Of a DNA stretch of 64,000 bases, positions 34,427-43,553 are shown piece after piece. The position numbers were made by a program, and so were the translations under genes. Within the stretch, counting starts at the first letter, position 1, and every line of letters starts with the position of its first letter. The stretch comes from Candidatus Sabulitectum sp. (GTDB taxonomy: Bacteria > Fermentibacterota > Fermentibacteria > Fermentibacterales > JCC-6): assembly GCA_023145375.1 (NCBI GenBank), contig JAGLDY010000012.1:171861-235860 (forward strand), written 5' to 3'. The notes below the pieces were generated by a model that was not told the origin of the DNA, made no database searches, and saw only the letters and a list, made by a program, of their open reading frames with translations.

Positions 34427-35201
34427 CTATCTCTTCTTTTAGACCGGGAAGATCAGCGGACAGGTAAGAAGCCGGTGTTCCGCCGGTTTGTAGTGCAAAT
34501 TGCTCATGAAGGTTCTCAGCAAGTATCTCTGGTGTTATGTCAGGGTTGTATTCAAGGACTGCACCAACACCTTTCAAGAGCAGTTCACGCATTCTCTTCC
34601 TGAAAGAGGAAGATGCTGCTTCCGGGAGATAATCAACTGCCTTTGTCTGCTGGTTGGTAAATATTATGGAACCATGCTCTATGAATACACCGTGGCTTCT
34701 AGCCTGAGCACTTCCCACCAGTTTTCTGCCATCTTTGGTCATTATCTCTGACCGGCCATGGGAAGTGAAACACGGGTTAAATTCTCTTCCGGAACTGTAA
34801 AGTTCTCTGCTTCGACTGTTCAATACAGCTGGAACACCCGAATTCCTCAATCCTTCTGTGAGGATCCCTGCTACTTTCTCAAGGCTTTCTGCGATGGAAC
34901 CTCTCACCAGAGGGTGATCCTCCACCGCTACAATAGAATAAGTAAGCTCATGTCCATGCCAGACGGCTCTGCCTCCAGTTGGTCTTCTGACCATATGGTA
35001 TCCATCTTCAAGCAGTCTCTTAACATCAGCCTCCCTGTGAGGTTTTTGAAATCGGCCAATGGATAAACAGTATGGTGCCCACTGATAGGTGCGAAATACA
35101 GCACCGGCAAAACCACTCCTTACAAGTTTCATGGAGCATACATCAACAGCCATGTTCACAAAACCTGAGAGAGATGAATCACGGATTGCCAGGGTTTTCA
35201 T
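34392..35201 (-). CDS. lipM: LipM-like octanoyltransferase / lipoate-protein ligase family
   Basis: BPL/LplA/LipB-fold acyltransferase of 269 residues. RRPTGGRAVWHGHELTYS is the ligand-binding block, and NPCFTSHGRSEIM followed by GRKLVGSAQ matches LipM, in which the Cys carries the octanoyl thioester. The direct lipA neighbour favours octanoyl-ACP transfer over salvage of free lipoate, but LplA-type activity cannot be excluded from sequence alone. It is the first gene of the minus-strand operon; AAGGA lies 8 bp before the ATG. Confidence 0.85.
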   Translation of the reverse strand: MKTLAIRDSSLSGFVNMAVDVCSMKLVRSGFAGAVFRTYQWAPYCLSIGRFQKPHREADVKRLLEDGYHMVRRPTGGRAVWHGHELTYSIVAVEDHPLVRGSIAESLEKVAGILTEGLRNSGVPAVLNSRSRELYSSGREFNPCFTSHGRSEIMTKDGRKLVGSAQARSHGVFIEHGSIIFTNQQTKAVDYLPEAASSSFRKRMRELLLKGVGAVLEYNPDITPEILAENLHEQFALQTGGTPASYLSADLPGLKEEIDERRQIIEDYH

Positions 35202-35228
35202 TATCTTATCCTTTCGCGGAACATGTAA

Positions 35229-35234
35229 TATAAT
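35229..35234 (+). promoter_or_regulatory. Candidate -10 element before the PorV-like gene
   Basis: A perfect TATAAT lies 45 bp before the ATG at 35280 in the divergent region with lipM. The corresponding -35 (TTATCC, 35206-35211) is poor, so this is only a candidate. Confidence 0.3.
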
Positions 35235-35279
35235 TCTACCAGGGGAACCTTGGACCTTATCTTGTGTATAGGGGTTTGT

Positions 35280-36170
35280 ATGAACAAAACACTACTGATC
35301 TTATTGATCCTCGCAGGACTTTCCACCGCGGGAGTTTACAGGGACTCCGGGCTTGGGCTCTACCCATTTCTTAAAATGGATGTGGGTGCCAGAGTGGCAG
35401 CCCTTGGCGGCACAGGCGCTGTGAATGGCGATGAACTAGCCATTTTTTCAAACCCTGCTCTTATTGCCGGGATGGGGACCTCTCTCTCTGCAGGTCACAA
35501 TCAGTGGTTCGGAACAACAATTCAGAACTATGTAGCGGCGACCTCGCAACTTGGAAGTATTTTTACCGGATCACTGGCTCTGAGATCCGTATCCACCACT
35601 GGAATAGAGTACAGAGAAACACCAACCTCCGATCCGGTGGACACATTCAACGCAACTGATTTTTCTGCAAATGGTGCCGTCGCTGCAAGAATGGGCCGTT
35701 TCGACGCAGGCATAGGCTTCAAACTTATACACGAAAAGATATGGCTGGAATCTTCAAACGGCTGGGCTGTGGATCTGGGTTTCAACTACCACCCGCACTC
35801 ATCCCTTGTGTTTAGTGCAGCGTATCTTCATTCTGGACCATCTGTTACTATGATTGAAGAAGAATTCAGATTCCCAAGAACATGGGTTTTTGCGTCAAGG
35901 TGGAACGGGGAGGTCCCTTTCGGTTCTCTTTCTCTTTCCGGCCAGATAATGCGTCCCCTTGATAATCGAACAAACGCCGGTTTCGGCGTGGAGTTCAGCC
36001 CTCTTACATGGGCATCCCTTCGTGGGGGATGGAAGATCAATGACGACAGCGGAGACCTTACTGCCGGTGCAGGTGTCTCTGTGAAAAGCTGGACCCTGGA
36101 CTATGCCTTCGTCCCAGGAGACTTTTCCCTGGGAACAACACACCGCTTCTCCCTTTCCCGATCGCTCTGA
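35280..36170 (+). CDS. PorV/PorQ-like outer-membrane beta-barrel protein
   Basis: 296-residue exported protein: signal peptide (about 1-17) ending in LSTAGVY, then LKMDVGARVAALGGTGAVNGDELAIFSNPALIA, split here as the motifs DVGARVAALGGTG and FSNPA, which are hallmarks of the PorV/PorQ/UPF0164 family. The remainder alternates beta-strand-like segments, ending in TTHRFSLSRSL with a short terminal strand. In Bacteroidota PorV relatives serve type IX secretion; FCB-type lineages have many copies with unclear roles. ATG 35280 was chosen because the signal peptide starts there. Confidence 0.78.
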   Translation: MNKTLLILLILAGLSTAGVYRDSGLGLYPFLKMDVGARVAALGGTGAVNGDELAIFSNPALIAGMGTSLSAGHNQWFGTTIQNYVAATSQLGSIFTGSLALRSVSTTGIEYRETPTSDPVDTFNATDFSANGAVAARMGRFDAGIGFKLIHEKIWLESSNGWAVDLGFNYHPHSSLVFSAAYLHSGPSVTMIEEEFRFPRTWVFASRWNGEVPFGSLSLSGQIMRPLDNRTNAGFGVEFSPLTWASLRGGWKINDDSGDLTAGAGVSVKSWTLDYAFVPGDFSLGTTHRFSLSRSL

Positions 36171-36173
36171 CAG

Positions 36174-36908
36174 TTGAGAATTCTTCTTGTTAACGACGAC
36201 GGATTTGATGAACCCGGTTTAAAAGCTCTCGAAATTGCAATGGCTGAGTACCATACGGTTACGGTAGCCCCTTTTCACCACCACAGCGGTGCGGGGATGT
36301 CTCTGAATCTTCACTCTCCTCTAACCGTTATTGAACACACTCCAGACAGGTTTTCCGTGAAGGGAACACCTGTGGACTGTGTGAAACTGGCCCTTGGTGA
36401 ACTGCTGGGGGAAACTCCTCCTGATCTGGTTATCTCAGGGATCAACCCCGGGGCGAATGTGGGGAACAACACCTGGTACTCCGGCACAGTTGCTGCAGCC
36501 ACAGAAGCTGCTTTCTGGCATATCCCTGCAATAGCTATCAGCCAGGAATACACCTCTTCACCTGACTTCACCCTCTCCTCAAAGGTTATTCGACAGGTTA
36601 TGGACAATGAACTTTACAGGATGATCGAACCTGGAACACTCCTTAACATCAATGTTCCCACAGGAATTCATAACGGATACAAGATCACCGATACAGGCAC
36701 TTTTGCCGGAGAGATCCCATTTGTCAGAGACAGTGACGGTAAAACTTACAGATACGGACCATACGAGGTGCAGAGGGTTAGAGAAAGAGCCGGAACCGAT
36801 GTCCATGCCCTGCAGAGCGGTCATGTGAGTTTCACTCTTCTCTCGTCTCTCAGGGCATCTCAGCCACCTGCAAGCGATCTGAGACTCTGGTGTTCACGTC
36901 AATCCTGA
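36174..36908 (+). CDS. surE: 5'/3'-nucleotidase SurE
   Basis: Metal-dependent nucleotidase, 244 residues. N-terminal LLVNDDGFDEPGLKAL with the Asp-Asp metal pair, HHHSGAGMSL, GTPVDCVKLAL and SGINPGANVGNNTWYSGTVAAA are all diagnostic. The start is TTG, 3 bp after the PorV-like stop; an upstream ATG is not available. The 3' end overlaps the next gene by 19 bp. Confidence 0.95.
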   Translation: MRILLVNDDGFDEPGLKALEIAMAEYHTVTVAPFHHHSGAGMSLNLHSPLTVIEHTPDRFSVKGTPVDCVKLALGELLGETPPDLVISGINPGANVGNNTWYSGTVAAATEAAFWHIPAIAISQEYTSSPDFTLSSKVIRQVMDNELYRMIEPGTLLNINVPTGIHNGYKITDTGTFAGEIPFVRDSDGKTYRYGPYEVQRVRERAGTDVHALQSGHVSFTLLSSLRASQPPASDLRLWCSRQS

Positions 36909-38572
36909 CGCTTCTTCTGCTGCTGGGATCACCAGACGCGGTACATCTTCTTCACAGGGTCACAATCACACTCTCAGAGGACGGATCGATAACTGAGCGG
37001 ACAGAAGCAACTATCATTCCCCTGACAGGTAGAGGTGTTCAGCGTTTTTCAACCATGAGCATTGCTTTTAGAGAGGAAATGGAAGAAGTTGAGATTGTCC
37101 AGGCGTACGCAGGCCACTGGAGGGGAGGCAGAGGAAGCTCCACAGCCTCTGTTTCCACTGGACCCCACCGGATACTATCCAGGACAAACAGGCTTGAATC
37201 CTCTCTAAGAGAAACGATTCTTCTCATGCCGGGACTTGAGATCGGAGATACTGTCAAGGTTGATATTGTGAGAACAATACACTCACTTCCCCTGTCAAAT
37301 GTCTACAGCTATGTCTTTTTACCTGTTCTTCAGGACAGTGTTGTTAGATCTGTATTTCAGATAACCAACAATACTGACATCCGACTTCTCACAAGAGGCT
37401 TTGAAGAGTTCAGGGAGTTCCGGAACACCTCTCCCGCGCCTTCTCACCCCCTTGCAGCATTTGATCCGCCGTTTGTCTCAATAGCAACAGGAACACCGAA
37501 AGAACTCTCTGCGGAAGCATCTGAAGCCCTTGATATTCCAGAACACTCCCAATGTATGAGACTGGGCGAGATAGTAACCCTCACCGGCACTGACCCCAAT
37601 GCCCTCCGGGAATGGGTTGCAGAAAATATCAATTACACGGGAGCTGACACGGGAGTATGGCCGGGGTGGTCTCCAAGATCACCTGAAGAAACACTGGAAG
37701 ACGGTTCTGGGGTATGCAGGGACAGGGCAGTTCTGCTTACCTGGCTTCTTCGGAATGCAGGCTATGAAGCCTACCCGGCCCTGGCAAGCACAGCTGGTGA
37801 AACTGCTCCGGTGGTGGATGCAAGAAGCTTTGACCACATGTTTACAGTGTACAGAGACCCCATGGACAACTCCTGGACGGTACTTGATCCCACGCCAAAG
37901 GGTATCCCACTCACTGCAGGCTTCAGTTTCGGTCTTCGGGGAAGCACATACCTGCCAATGATCCCCGGGGGGACAGGTCTTGAAACAATTCCTGTTAATG
38001 GCTGGAACGATACCTTAAGAATAGCACTGACCGGTGAACTTGATCTTAATGAGAACCTGATAACAGGAAGGCTCAATGCAGTAAGCAGAGGGGCTCCACT
38101 CGAACTGATAACCACACTCTTTACCCGCTCCGGGCCCTCTGCCAGAAATGAAATGTTCAGACGGTTCTTCGGAGCTGTTAAGTGTGATTCGGTTTCTTTC
38201 AACGGGGAAGAGGTCATAATGGAGGGACAGTGGCAGGTCTTTCACAATGATGAATACCTGCTGCTTCCAGGTCTAAGAGAAATTTCTCTTCCCGGTTCCA
38301 GAATAGCATCCATCCTGCTGCCGTCTCCTCCTGATTCTTTCACCATAGATGCTCCGGCAACCGAGATACTTACAGTTTCATTATCAATAGAAACCCAGGG
38401 TGAGGAGCTTCCAGACCCGGTAAACAGTCATGGATACTCATGTGATATGGCCTATATTGATGGCAGACTTGTTTTTACAGAAACTGCCGACATAACTGAT
38501 TCAAATGCATACATTCTTGAAACGCTCCTTGCACGCTCAGGTACTTCTGCAAGAACTGTGAAGCTGAAATGA
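36890..38572 (+). CDS. DUF3857/transglutaminase-like exported protein
   Basis: 560 residues with a signal-like N-terminus (about 2-18), a DUF3857-like beta-sandwich (about 20-190), a transglutaminase/papain-like domain (about 235-370) and a C-terminal beta region. The catalytic triad is visible: Cys in SGVCRDRAVLLTWLLRNAGY, His in SFDHMFTVY, Asp in TVLDPTPKG. Activity may be cross-linking, proteolysis or amidase; unknown. GTG start at 36890 overlapping surE by 19 bp, so the start is somewhat uncertain. It is followed directly by a paralogue that has lost the catalytic residues. Confidence 0.75.
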   Translation: MFTSILTLLLLLGSPDAVHLLHRVTITLSEDGSITERTEATIIPLTGRGVQRFSTMSIAFREEMEEVEIVQAYAGHWRGGRGSSTASVSTGPHRILSRTNRLESSLRETILLMPGLEIGDTVKVDIVRTIHSLPLSNVYSYVFLPVLQDSVVRSVFQITNNTDIRLLTRGFEEFREFRNTSPAPSHPLAAFDPPFVSIATGTPKELSAEASEALDIPEHSQCMRLGEIVTLTGTDPNALREWVAENINYTGADTGVWPGWSPRSPEETLEDGSGVCRDRAVLLTWLLRNAGYEAYPALASTAGETAPVVDARSFDHMFTVYRDPMDNSWTVLDPTPKGIPLTAGFSFGLRGSTYLPMIPGGTGLETIPVNGWNDTLRIALTGELDLNENLITGRLNAVSRGAPLELITTLFTRSGPSARNEMFRRFFGAVKCDSVSFNGEEVIMEGQWQVFHNDEYLLLPGLREISLPGSRIASILLPSPPDSFTIDAPATEILTVSLSIETQGEELPDPVNSHGYSCDMAYIDGRLVFTETADITDSNAYILETLLARSGTSARTVKLK

Positions 38573-39978
38573 TCATCTCATCACTTATACTCCTGGCAGG
38601 ACTACTGGCTGGTCCGTCCAGATACACATCTGTTGATGTACAGATAGAGTGGGACGGGTCTGCAAAGGAAACCACGGTGACTTACAGAGCCACAGCCGGC
38701 GACGACGGCAGGTTCCTCAGAGTTACACGGGATTTTGACCCTGAATACATGGAGATAGAGGTATTGAGCTCCACCTACGGCTTCCCGGGACAGCCAAGAG
38801 ATGTGCCTGAATGGGCTGTAGACACGCTCACAGGAGGTGAGGGGTGGCCTCTTGCTCTGGTTGTTGCCTTTCCCGGACTTCGCCCCGGCATGGACATTGA
38901 ATGGTCTTTTCGTGTACTGGATGAAGGAAAACTGTCCTCAGAAGGTTTATTCTACACCTACATTGCCGGGGAAGTGCCTGATACCATTACGGTGAGTTGT
39001 CCGGATATGGAGAACCTGTCCGTGGGATCCATCGGATTTACTGAAACAACAAGCAGGGGAAGAAGGATATTTACATCCAGCAACGAAGCCTGCAAGGAAC
39101 TATGGCTCTCAACTGCTTCTGACTGGGAAGATGTACTGGACATTCTTCTTGGACCCTCCAGGGCTTCTTCCATGGAAACTCCTCCTGACCTCAGGGAGGC
39201 TGCCATAGAGGCGGGTGCTGCAGGAGCCCTGCCTAGAATGAGAGTCTCCCGCGGTCGAGTTCTCATAACAGAATCCATGCAGCTTCTTCCGTTCCCGGGA
39301 GGGGATGCAGGCTTTTCCGTCAGGACTCTCCAGGAGATTCTTGATTCCCGGAGGGCTACGCCTGTGGAGGCCGCTACTCTGCTTTCCGCCATGTGCGGGG
39401 TAATGGGTATAGAAGCTCCTGTTGTTCCCGCAACGGACATACTTCCTCTGGTGCCATCCCCCCTTGGTTTCTTCCGGTCATTCATCCTTGTTGACGGTGA
39501 GCTTGAAGAACCCTCAGAATATCTTTCACCGGCAGGCTGGGTTGATGCTCCTGATACACTGTGGCTTCTTCTTCCCGGGGGAGTTCTGGCTGAGATGCCT
39601 CCCCTGGAAGAGGCTGATCATTGTATAGAGGAATGGGATATTTCACCTTCTGATGGTTTGTTCTCTGTTACGATCCAGACTGAAGGCGGGTTTGATAGGG
39701 AGCTTCGGCGAAAACTTGCAGGCCTGGACTCTGAGGAGATACTACTCACGATCTCAGACTGGTTCCGTTCTTCCGGCATATACTTCTATCCTCTATCAGT
39801 ACAGCTTTCAGATCTATATGATCTAACTGAACCTGCCTGGATCACAGTGAATGGATTGTTCCCTCCTGCAGGGGAGAGCTGGATAGAAACCGCACCCTCA
39901 CTCAACTGGAACCGTGAGGGCATTGTCACCAGGGACTACACTAATGTTAATTTCGGGAATGGTGTCATAAACAGATGA
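38569..39978 (+). CDS. Degenerate paralogue of the DUF3857/transglutaminase protein
   Basis: 469 residues with the same plan as the upstream gene: signal-like N-terminus (MIISSLILLAGLLAG), DUF3857-like region beginning YTSVDVQIEWDGS, and a segment SVRTLQEILDSRRATPVEAATLLSAMC that aligns with the catalytic helix of the neighbour. Here the Cys position is Thr/Pro and no catalytic His-Asp pair is evident, so it should be inactive as a transglutaminase. It may be a structural partner of its active neighbour. ATGA overlaps on both sides. Confidence 0.55.
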   Translation: MIISSLILLAGLLAGPSRYTSVDVQIEWDGSAKETTVTYRATAGDDGRFLRVTRDFDPEYMEIEVLSSTYGFPGQPRDVPEWAVDTLTGGEGWPLALVVAFPGLRPGMDIEWSFRVLDEGKLSSEGLFYTYIAGEVPDTITVSCPDMENLSVGSIGFTETTSRGRRIFTSSNEACKELWLSTASDWEDVLDILLGPSRASSMETPPDLREAAIEAGAAGALPRMRVSRGRVLITESMQLLPFPGGDAGFSVRTLQEILDSRRATPVEAATLLSAMCGVMGIEAPVVPATDILPLVPSPLGFFRSFILVDGELEEPSEYLSPAGWVDAPDTLWLLLPGGVLAEMPPLEEADHCIEEWDISPSDGLFSVTIQTEGGFDRELRRKLAGLDSEEILLTISDWFRSSGIYFYPLSVQLSDLYDLTEPAWITVNGLFPPAGESWIETAPSLNWNREGIVTRDYTNVNFGNGVINR

Positions 39979-41405
39979 GAAAGAACTACATCATTTTCTT
40001 TGCTTTCCTCGCTGCGGGAATCGCCATAAGGATGATATCTCTAAACCAGCTGGACTGGTTCTTCGGAGCAAACCTGCATGTGGATGAGATAACCTATGTT
40101 GCCGGTGATTCCCCTCCTTTTGAAAGGCCCCCTGGCACCTATCTTCTTGCTGGTATACCGGTAGAAGCGTCTGTACTGAGATTCATTTTCAGTGTTATCT
40201 CCCTTGTTCCCGCTGTCGCTCTCTTCATGTTCAGGAAAAAAAGCAGTGGTAACGCTATTCTCGCAGGTATTCTTGCCGTTGAACCAACCCTGGCCTTTTC
40301 CGGCCTTCAGATACTTCCTGCAGCGCCGGCAGCTGCCCTTCTGGCTCTGGCGCTTACCGCAGGCAGAGACCGTCCTCTGCTGCTTGGGTGGCTCATTGGT
40401 TGCGGGGCTCTGTTCCGGGGCGAGCTTCTGCTCTTCCTGCCTGTCTCAGTATTCTTTATCCATCCTCTGAAAAGATACCTGACCACTGGAAGCGGTATAC
40501 TTATCGCCGTTCTTCCTGTGCTTGCTATCAATGTGATCGCAGGGGGACCTTTCGCGCTGGGTGAGAATGGACCAATGAACCTCTGGCTGGGATCATCATG
40601 GGAGTTGCTTGAAACACCTCCGGGGATTGAATTTGAAGAGATCATGGGCGATGATTCGTTCACAGACAATTCTCTCACTTCTATAAAAGGGGATATCCCC
40701 GGCTGGTTTGGCAGAGGGTTTGTCAAGACAGCGGCCTTTCTTTCCGTTCCTGGCCCTGGAAGAAACATTGAAGCTCCGGAACTGCTTAGCTCCACAATTC
40801 TCAAGTATCTTCTTGCTCTAACCCTTCTGATCATGGCAATGGGTTTTTCAGGAGCAGGGAAGAACAGTAGAACCGCTCTGGTTGCCACGGGCCTGGTGGC
40901 TGCATTTATCTTTTTCCCCTCCATAAGACATCGAGCTGTCTTCCTTCCTGCCCTGGTTCTCTCCATCCCTGACTTCAGGTGGAAGCTGGCCATACCGGTG
41001 GCACTGGTAATAACAGCATTCTCCCTGTTTCTCAACTATCCCGGCGGAGTACGACCTGGCCTTACACATGTACAGATCGCCCAGGATCAGCTTGAATCCG
41101 GCGAATTCCAATCGGCTCTTGAAGAACTGATAACCGCAGAGGAGGAAGGGTTCAAAGGAGCCGATATTCATACAATAAGAGGTGCATGTATTGCCTCTTC
41201 CGGTGGAGACTTTCAACTGGCAGCCAGAGAATTTGGAATTGCACTTGAAATGGTTCCAGACTCTCCAACAGCCTGGAAGAACATGGCTGCTCTGCTATGG
41301 AATTACGGGCACGCTGATGATGCGGTTTATGCAGCTGAGAAAGCTGTTGGTCTGAATCCTCAGTTAGAGTTCGAGCTCAGTCCAATTCTTTACGGTCAAC
41401 GGTAA
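39975..41405 (+). CDS. GT-C-like membrane protein with C-terminal TPR
   Basis: 476 residues. The N-terminal ~360 hold about ten TM helices and a first loop HVDEITYV that resembles the acidic motif of GT-C (PMT/ArnT-like) transferases using polyprenyl-phosphate sugars. After the last TM (about 340-356) comes a ~110-residue TPR-like tail (QIAQDQLESGEFQSALEELI...). The GT-C assignment is tentative; a scaffold role is possible. The ATG overlaps the preceding stop as ATGA and the 3' end overlaps trmO by 29 bp. Confidence 0.6.
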   Translation: MRKNYIIFFAFLAAGIAIRMISLNQLDWFFGANLHVDEITYVAGDSPPFERPPGTYLLAGIPVEASVLRFIFSVISLVPAVALFMFRKKSSGNAILAGILAVEPTLAFSGLQILPAAPAAALLALALTAGRDRPLLLGWLIGCGALFRGELLLFLPVSVFFIHPLKRYLTTGSGILIAVLPVLAINVIAGGPFALGENGPMNLWLGSSWELLETPPGIEFEEIMGDDSFTDNSLTSIKGDIPGWFGRGFVKTAAFLSVPGPGRNIEAPELLSSTILKYLLALTLLIMAMGFSGAGKNSRTALVATGLVAAFIFFPSIRHRAVFLPALVLSIPDFRWKLAIPVALVITAFSLFLNYPGGVRPGLTHVQIAQDQLESGEFQSALEELITAEEEGFKGADIHTIRGACIASSGGDFQLAAREFGIALEMVPDSPTAWKNMAALLWNYGHADDAVYAAEKAVGLNPQLEFELSPILYGQR

Positions 41406-41793
41406 GATAGGGTTTGATATCAAGAAGAGGTGTTCCGTTGAGGGCACTGAGCCCGGAAGTAAAAACCTTGTTCCCTTTGATCTTCAGTATTCTCGCCACA
41501 TCAACACCGATGGTATTTGGACGATTGGGTGATCTGGACGCAAAGAGACCTGTGGAACCACCGTTCATACTGGGAGGGTGGGCAAGATTGGAACCATTGT
41601 AGCCTTTAGACTTGTGAATATGGAAAAAGACCATAAGGTATTTGTACTTATCCAGATCCTTAAGGCCTGAAGCATATTTTTTCTTCAGCTCCAGAATAAA
41701 GGGTCCATTTGTATCGTCTTCCAAAGCCTGAAAAGGGGCCATTTCAATGTACGGCGTGTGTATAACACCAATTGAGTTGTAAACGATCTCCAT
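41377..41793 (-). CDS. trmO: tRNA m6t6A37 methyltransferase TrmO
   Basis: TsaA/YaeB-family AdoMet enzyme methylating t6A37 in tRNA(Thr). Conserved blocks: SIGVIHTPY at the N-terminus, LDKYKYLMVFFHIHKS, FASRSPNRPNTIGV and the C-terminal LSALNGTPLLDIKPY. 138 residues, a normal core length without the extra C-terminal domain of E. coli TrmO. It starts immediately after the ABC-2 permease stop, so it is last in that minus-strand operon. Confidence 0.9.
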   Translation of the reverse strand: MEIVYNSIGVIHTPYIEMAPFQALEDDTNGPFILELKKKYASGLKDLDKYKYLMVFFHIHKSKGYNGSNLAHPPSMNGGSTGLFASRSPNRPNTIGVDVARILKIKGNKVFTSGLSALNGTPLLDIKPYLTVDRKELD

Positions 41794-42624
41794 TTAGAGG
41801 TCTTTTTTCATAAAGAGTCTGTAACCCAGAAAGAAGAGCAGAGCAGCCCATGCTGCGGGGTAGATTATCTCCCACAGGGGCAGAGCGCCGCCCAGGCCCA
41901 TGAAAGCAAGGGCTTCTTCGATCATTGAAGCCTCTGGCAGCAGGCCCATCTGCACCGATCTGTAGCCCCGCTCAAAAGGCAGGACGAATGTAACAATTCT
42001 GGCCACAGTATAGAACGTAGACTCGTGCAGGTCGGGAACTCCCTTTGCCAGTTCCACAATGTTTCCCATTCCCACGGCAAAGCCCTCCAGAATGAATGTG
42101 ATGAGCATGGCTGGTATCTTGCCAGCTATCTGGGAGAAGAAGATCACGAAAGCCCATGTGGCAGAAAGCCATACAGGCATACTGACTATTGCAAGGGGGA
42201 TGCTTGTTGGAGTAAAAGGGGCATAGAAAGAAGTTATCAACGCAGTGAGCCCGAAAAGAAGATAACCGAAGATCACAGAGACCAGCAGAGGCGCCAGCGA
42301 AGTAGACGCATACACCTTGAATCTTGACTGGGGCAGTGCCGCCCAGATGGACATCCTCCCAGCTTCCATCTCATCCGGCAGGATGCTTGCTCCCAGAATG
42401 ATCGTAAGCCCCCATACCATCACAGAGAGCATTGAACCTGCTATTGACAGTGCTGCATAAGCCATGTCTGCGTCGGTTGTGGGAATACCGCTGTCTGCCT
42501 GAAGTCCCTGAGGGTCAACTGACGCGATCCCGCGCCAGAAAAGAAGAAGGTAACAGACAGAGAGAATACCGATGATGAGTATCAATTTCTTTCGCATCAT
42601 GTGTTCAAGAGCATTAAGAAACAT
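41794..42624 (-). CDS. ABC-2 type transporter permease
   Basis: 276-residue integral membrane protein with about six TM helices and the periplasmic/loop layout of ABC-2 permeases (SIWAALPQSRFKVY in the coupling region). I start it at ATG 42624, with AAGGAG well placed 7 bp upstream; it then overlaps the ATPase gene by 11 bp. Substrate unknown; with its ATPase it would export a lipid, peptide or drug. Confidence 0.8.
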   Translation of the reverse strand: MFLNALEHMMRKKLILIIGILSVCYLLLFWRGIASVDPQGLQADSGIPTTDADMAYAALSIAGSMLSVMVWGLTIILGASILPDEMEAGRMSIWAALPQSRFKVYASTSLAPLLVSVIFGYLLFGLTALITSFYAPFTPTSIPLAIVSMPVWLSATWAFVIFFSQIAGKIPAMLITFILEGFAVGMGNIVELAKGVPDLHESTFYTVARIVTFVLPFERGYRSVQMGLLPEASMIEEALAFMGLGGALPLWEIIYPAAWAALLFFLGYRLFMKKDL

Positions 42625-43516
42625 CTGTTTCTCCTTCCATGATCCGCATGAAAATGTCCTCAAGTGATTCCTTGTGCAACTGTATACCGGTGAATTCAAT
42701 CCCGCTGTTGGCAATACGCTCTGTGAGCTTTGCAAAGCCGTCCTCCTCAGGCAACGGGTATGCCAGAGACTTGCCTTTCACAGTTCCAGAACCACCAAGG
42801 AAATTGCTCATGGTCTCAGGATCAGGTGTTTCAATGATCACATTACCCTTGAACCTGGAAAGATCCTCAAGCCTGTCATGGGTCACCAGTACACCTTGAT
42901 GGATAAATGCCGCCCAGTCGCATACTTTTTCAACCTCACCAAGAAGATGACTGTTAAGAACCACTGTGGAGCCACCATCTACCAGTTCGGCCACCGTGCT
43001 TCTCACAAGCATTCTTCCTGAAGGGTCCAGTCCTGATGAAGGCTCATCCAGAAATACCGTTCTGGGCTTCCCGCAGGTCATCAGAGCTACGGCTATGCGC
43101 TGCCTCTGTCCCTTGGACATCTTGCCCAGTTTTCTCTCCAGAAGGTCTCCACATGCAAGTTTCTCCGCTCTGTGGATAAACTCCATCTCCCGGCCCTCCC
43201 GGCGCACTCTCTCAAATTGCCGGTACATCTGAAGCGGAGTAGCCCACTTTGGGAAGGATATTCTTTCAGGCAGAAATCTAACCCCTATCCTGGAATCAGG
43301 ATCAGAGGGGGGAAGCCCGTACAGACTGATCCGTCCGGTGTCAGGGACCGCCAGTCCAAGCACCGCCCGCATGAGAGTTGTTTTTCCTGCGCCATTGGCT
43401 CCAAGTATCGCAAGGGACTGTCCTTTCAATACCTCAATACTGAAATTCTCTGCCAGTGCCTGGGTTTTTCCGAATCGCTTGGAAACGCCTTCAACTCTTA
43501 TTGCTCTGTTCATCAT
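42614..43516 (-). CDS. ABC-2 transporter ATPase
   Basis: ATP-binding subunit, 300 residues. Walker A GANGAGKTT, signature KMSKGQRQRIAVAL, Walker B VFLDEPSSGLDP and H-loop LNSHLL. The C-terminal ~80 residues form the extra domain usual for ABC-2 exporters, with KESLEDIFMRIMEGE at the end. The signature Ser-Lys-Gly-Gln replaces Ser-Gly-Gly-Gln, as in many members. GGAGG lies 10 bp before ATG 43516; the gene is divergent from the UPF0104 gene with only 37 bp between starts. Confidence 0.9.
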   Translation of the reverse strand: MMNRAIRVEGVSKRFGKTQALAENFSIEVLKGQSLAILGANGAGKTTLMRAVLGLAVPDTGRISLYGLPPSDPDSRIGVRFLPERISFPKWATPLQMYRQFERVRREGREMEFIHRAEKLACGDLLERKLGKMSKGQRQRIAVALMTCGKPRTVFLDEPSSGLDPSGRMLVRSTVAELVDGGSTVVLNSHLLGEVEKVCDWAAFIHQGVLVTHDRLEDLSRFKGNVIIETPDPETMSNFLGGSGTVKGKSLAYPLPEEDGFAKLTERIANSGIEFTGIQLHKESLEDIFMRIMEGETDVS

Positions 43517-43553
43517 ATCCTATATTACCTCCGTATTCAATTAGGAGGAATAT

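Noticed and set aside
40307-41035. A 242-codon minus-strand open frame opposite the GT-C/TPR gene
   Set aside because: It lies wholly inside a well-supported membrane protein gene, has no RBS and no recognisable domain.
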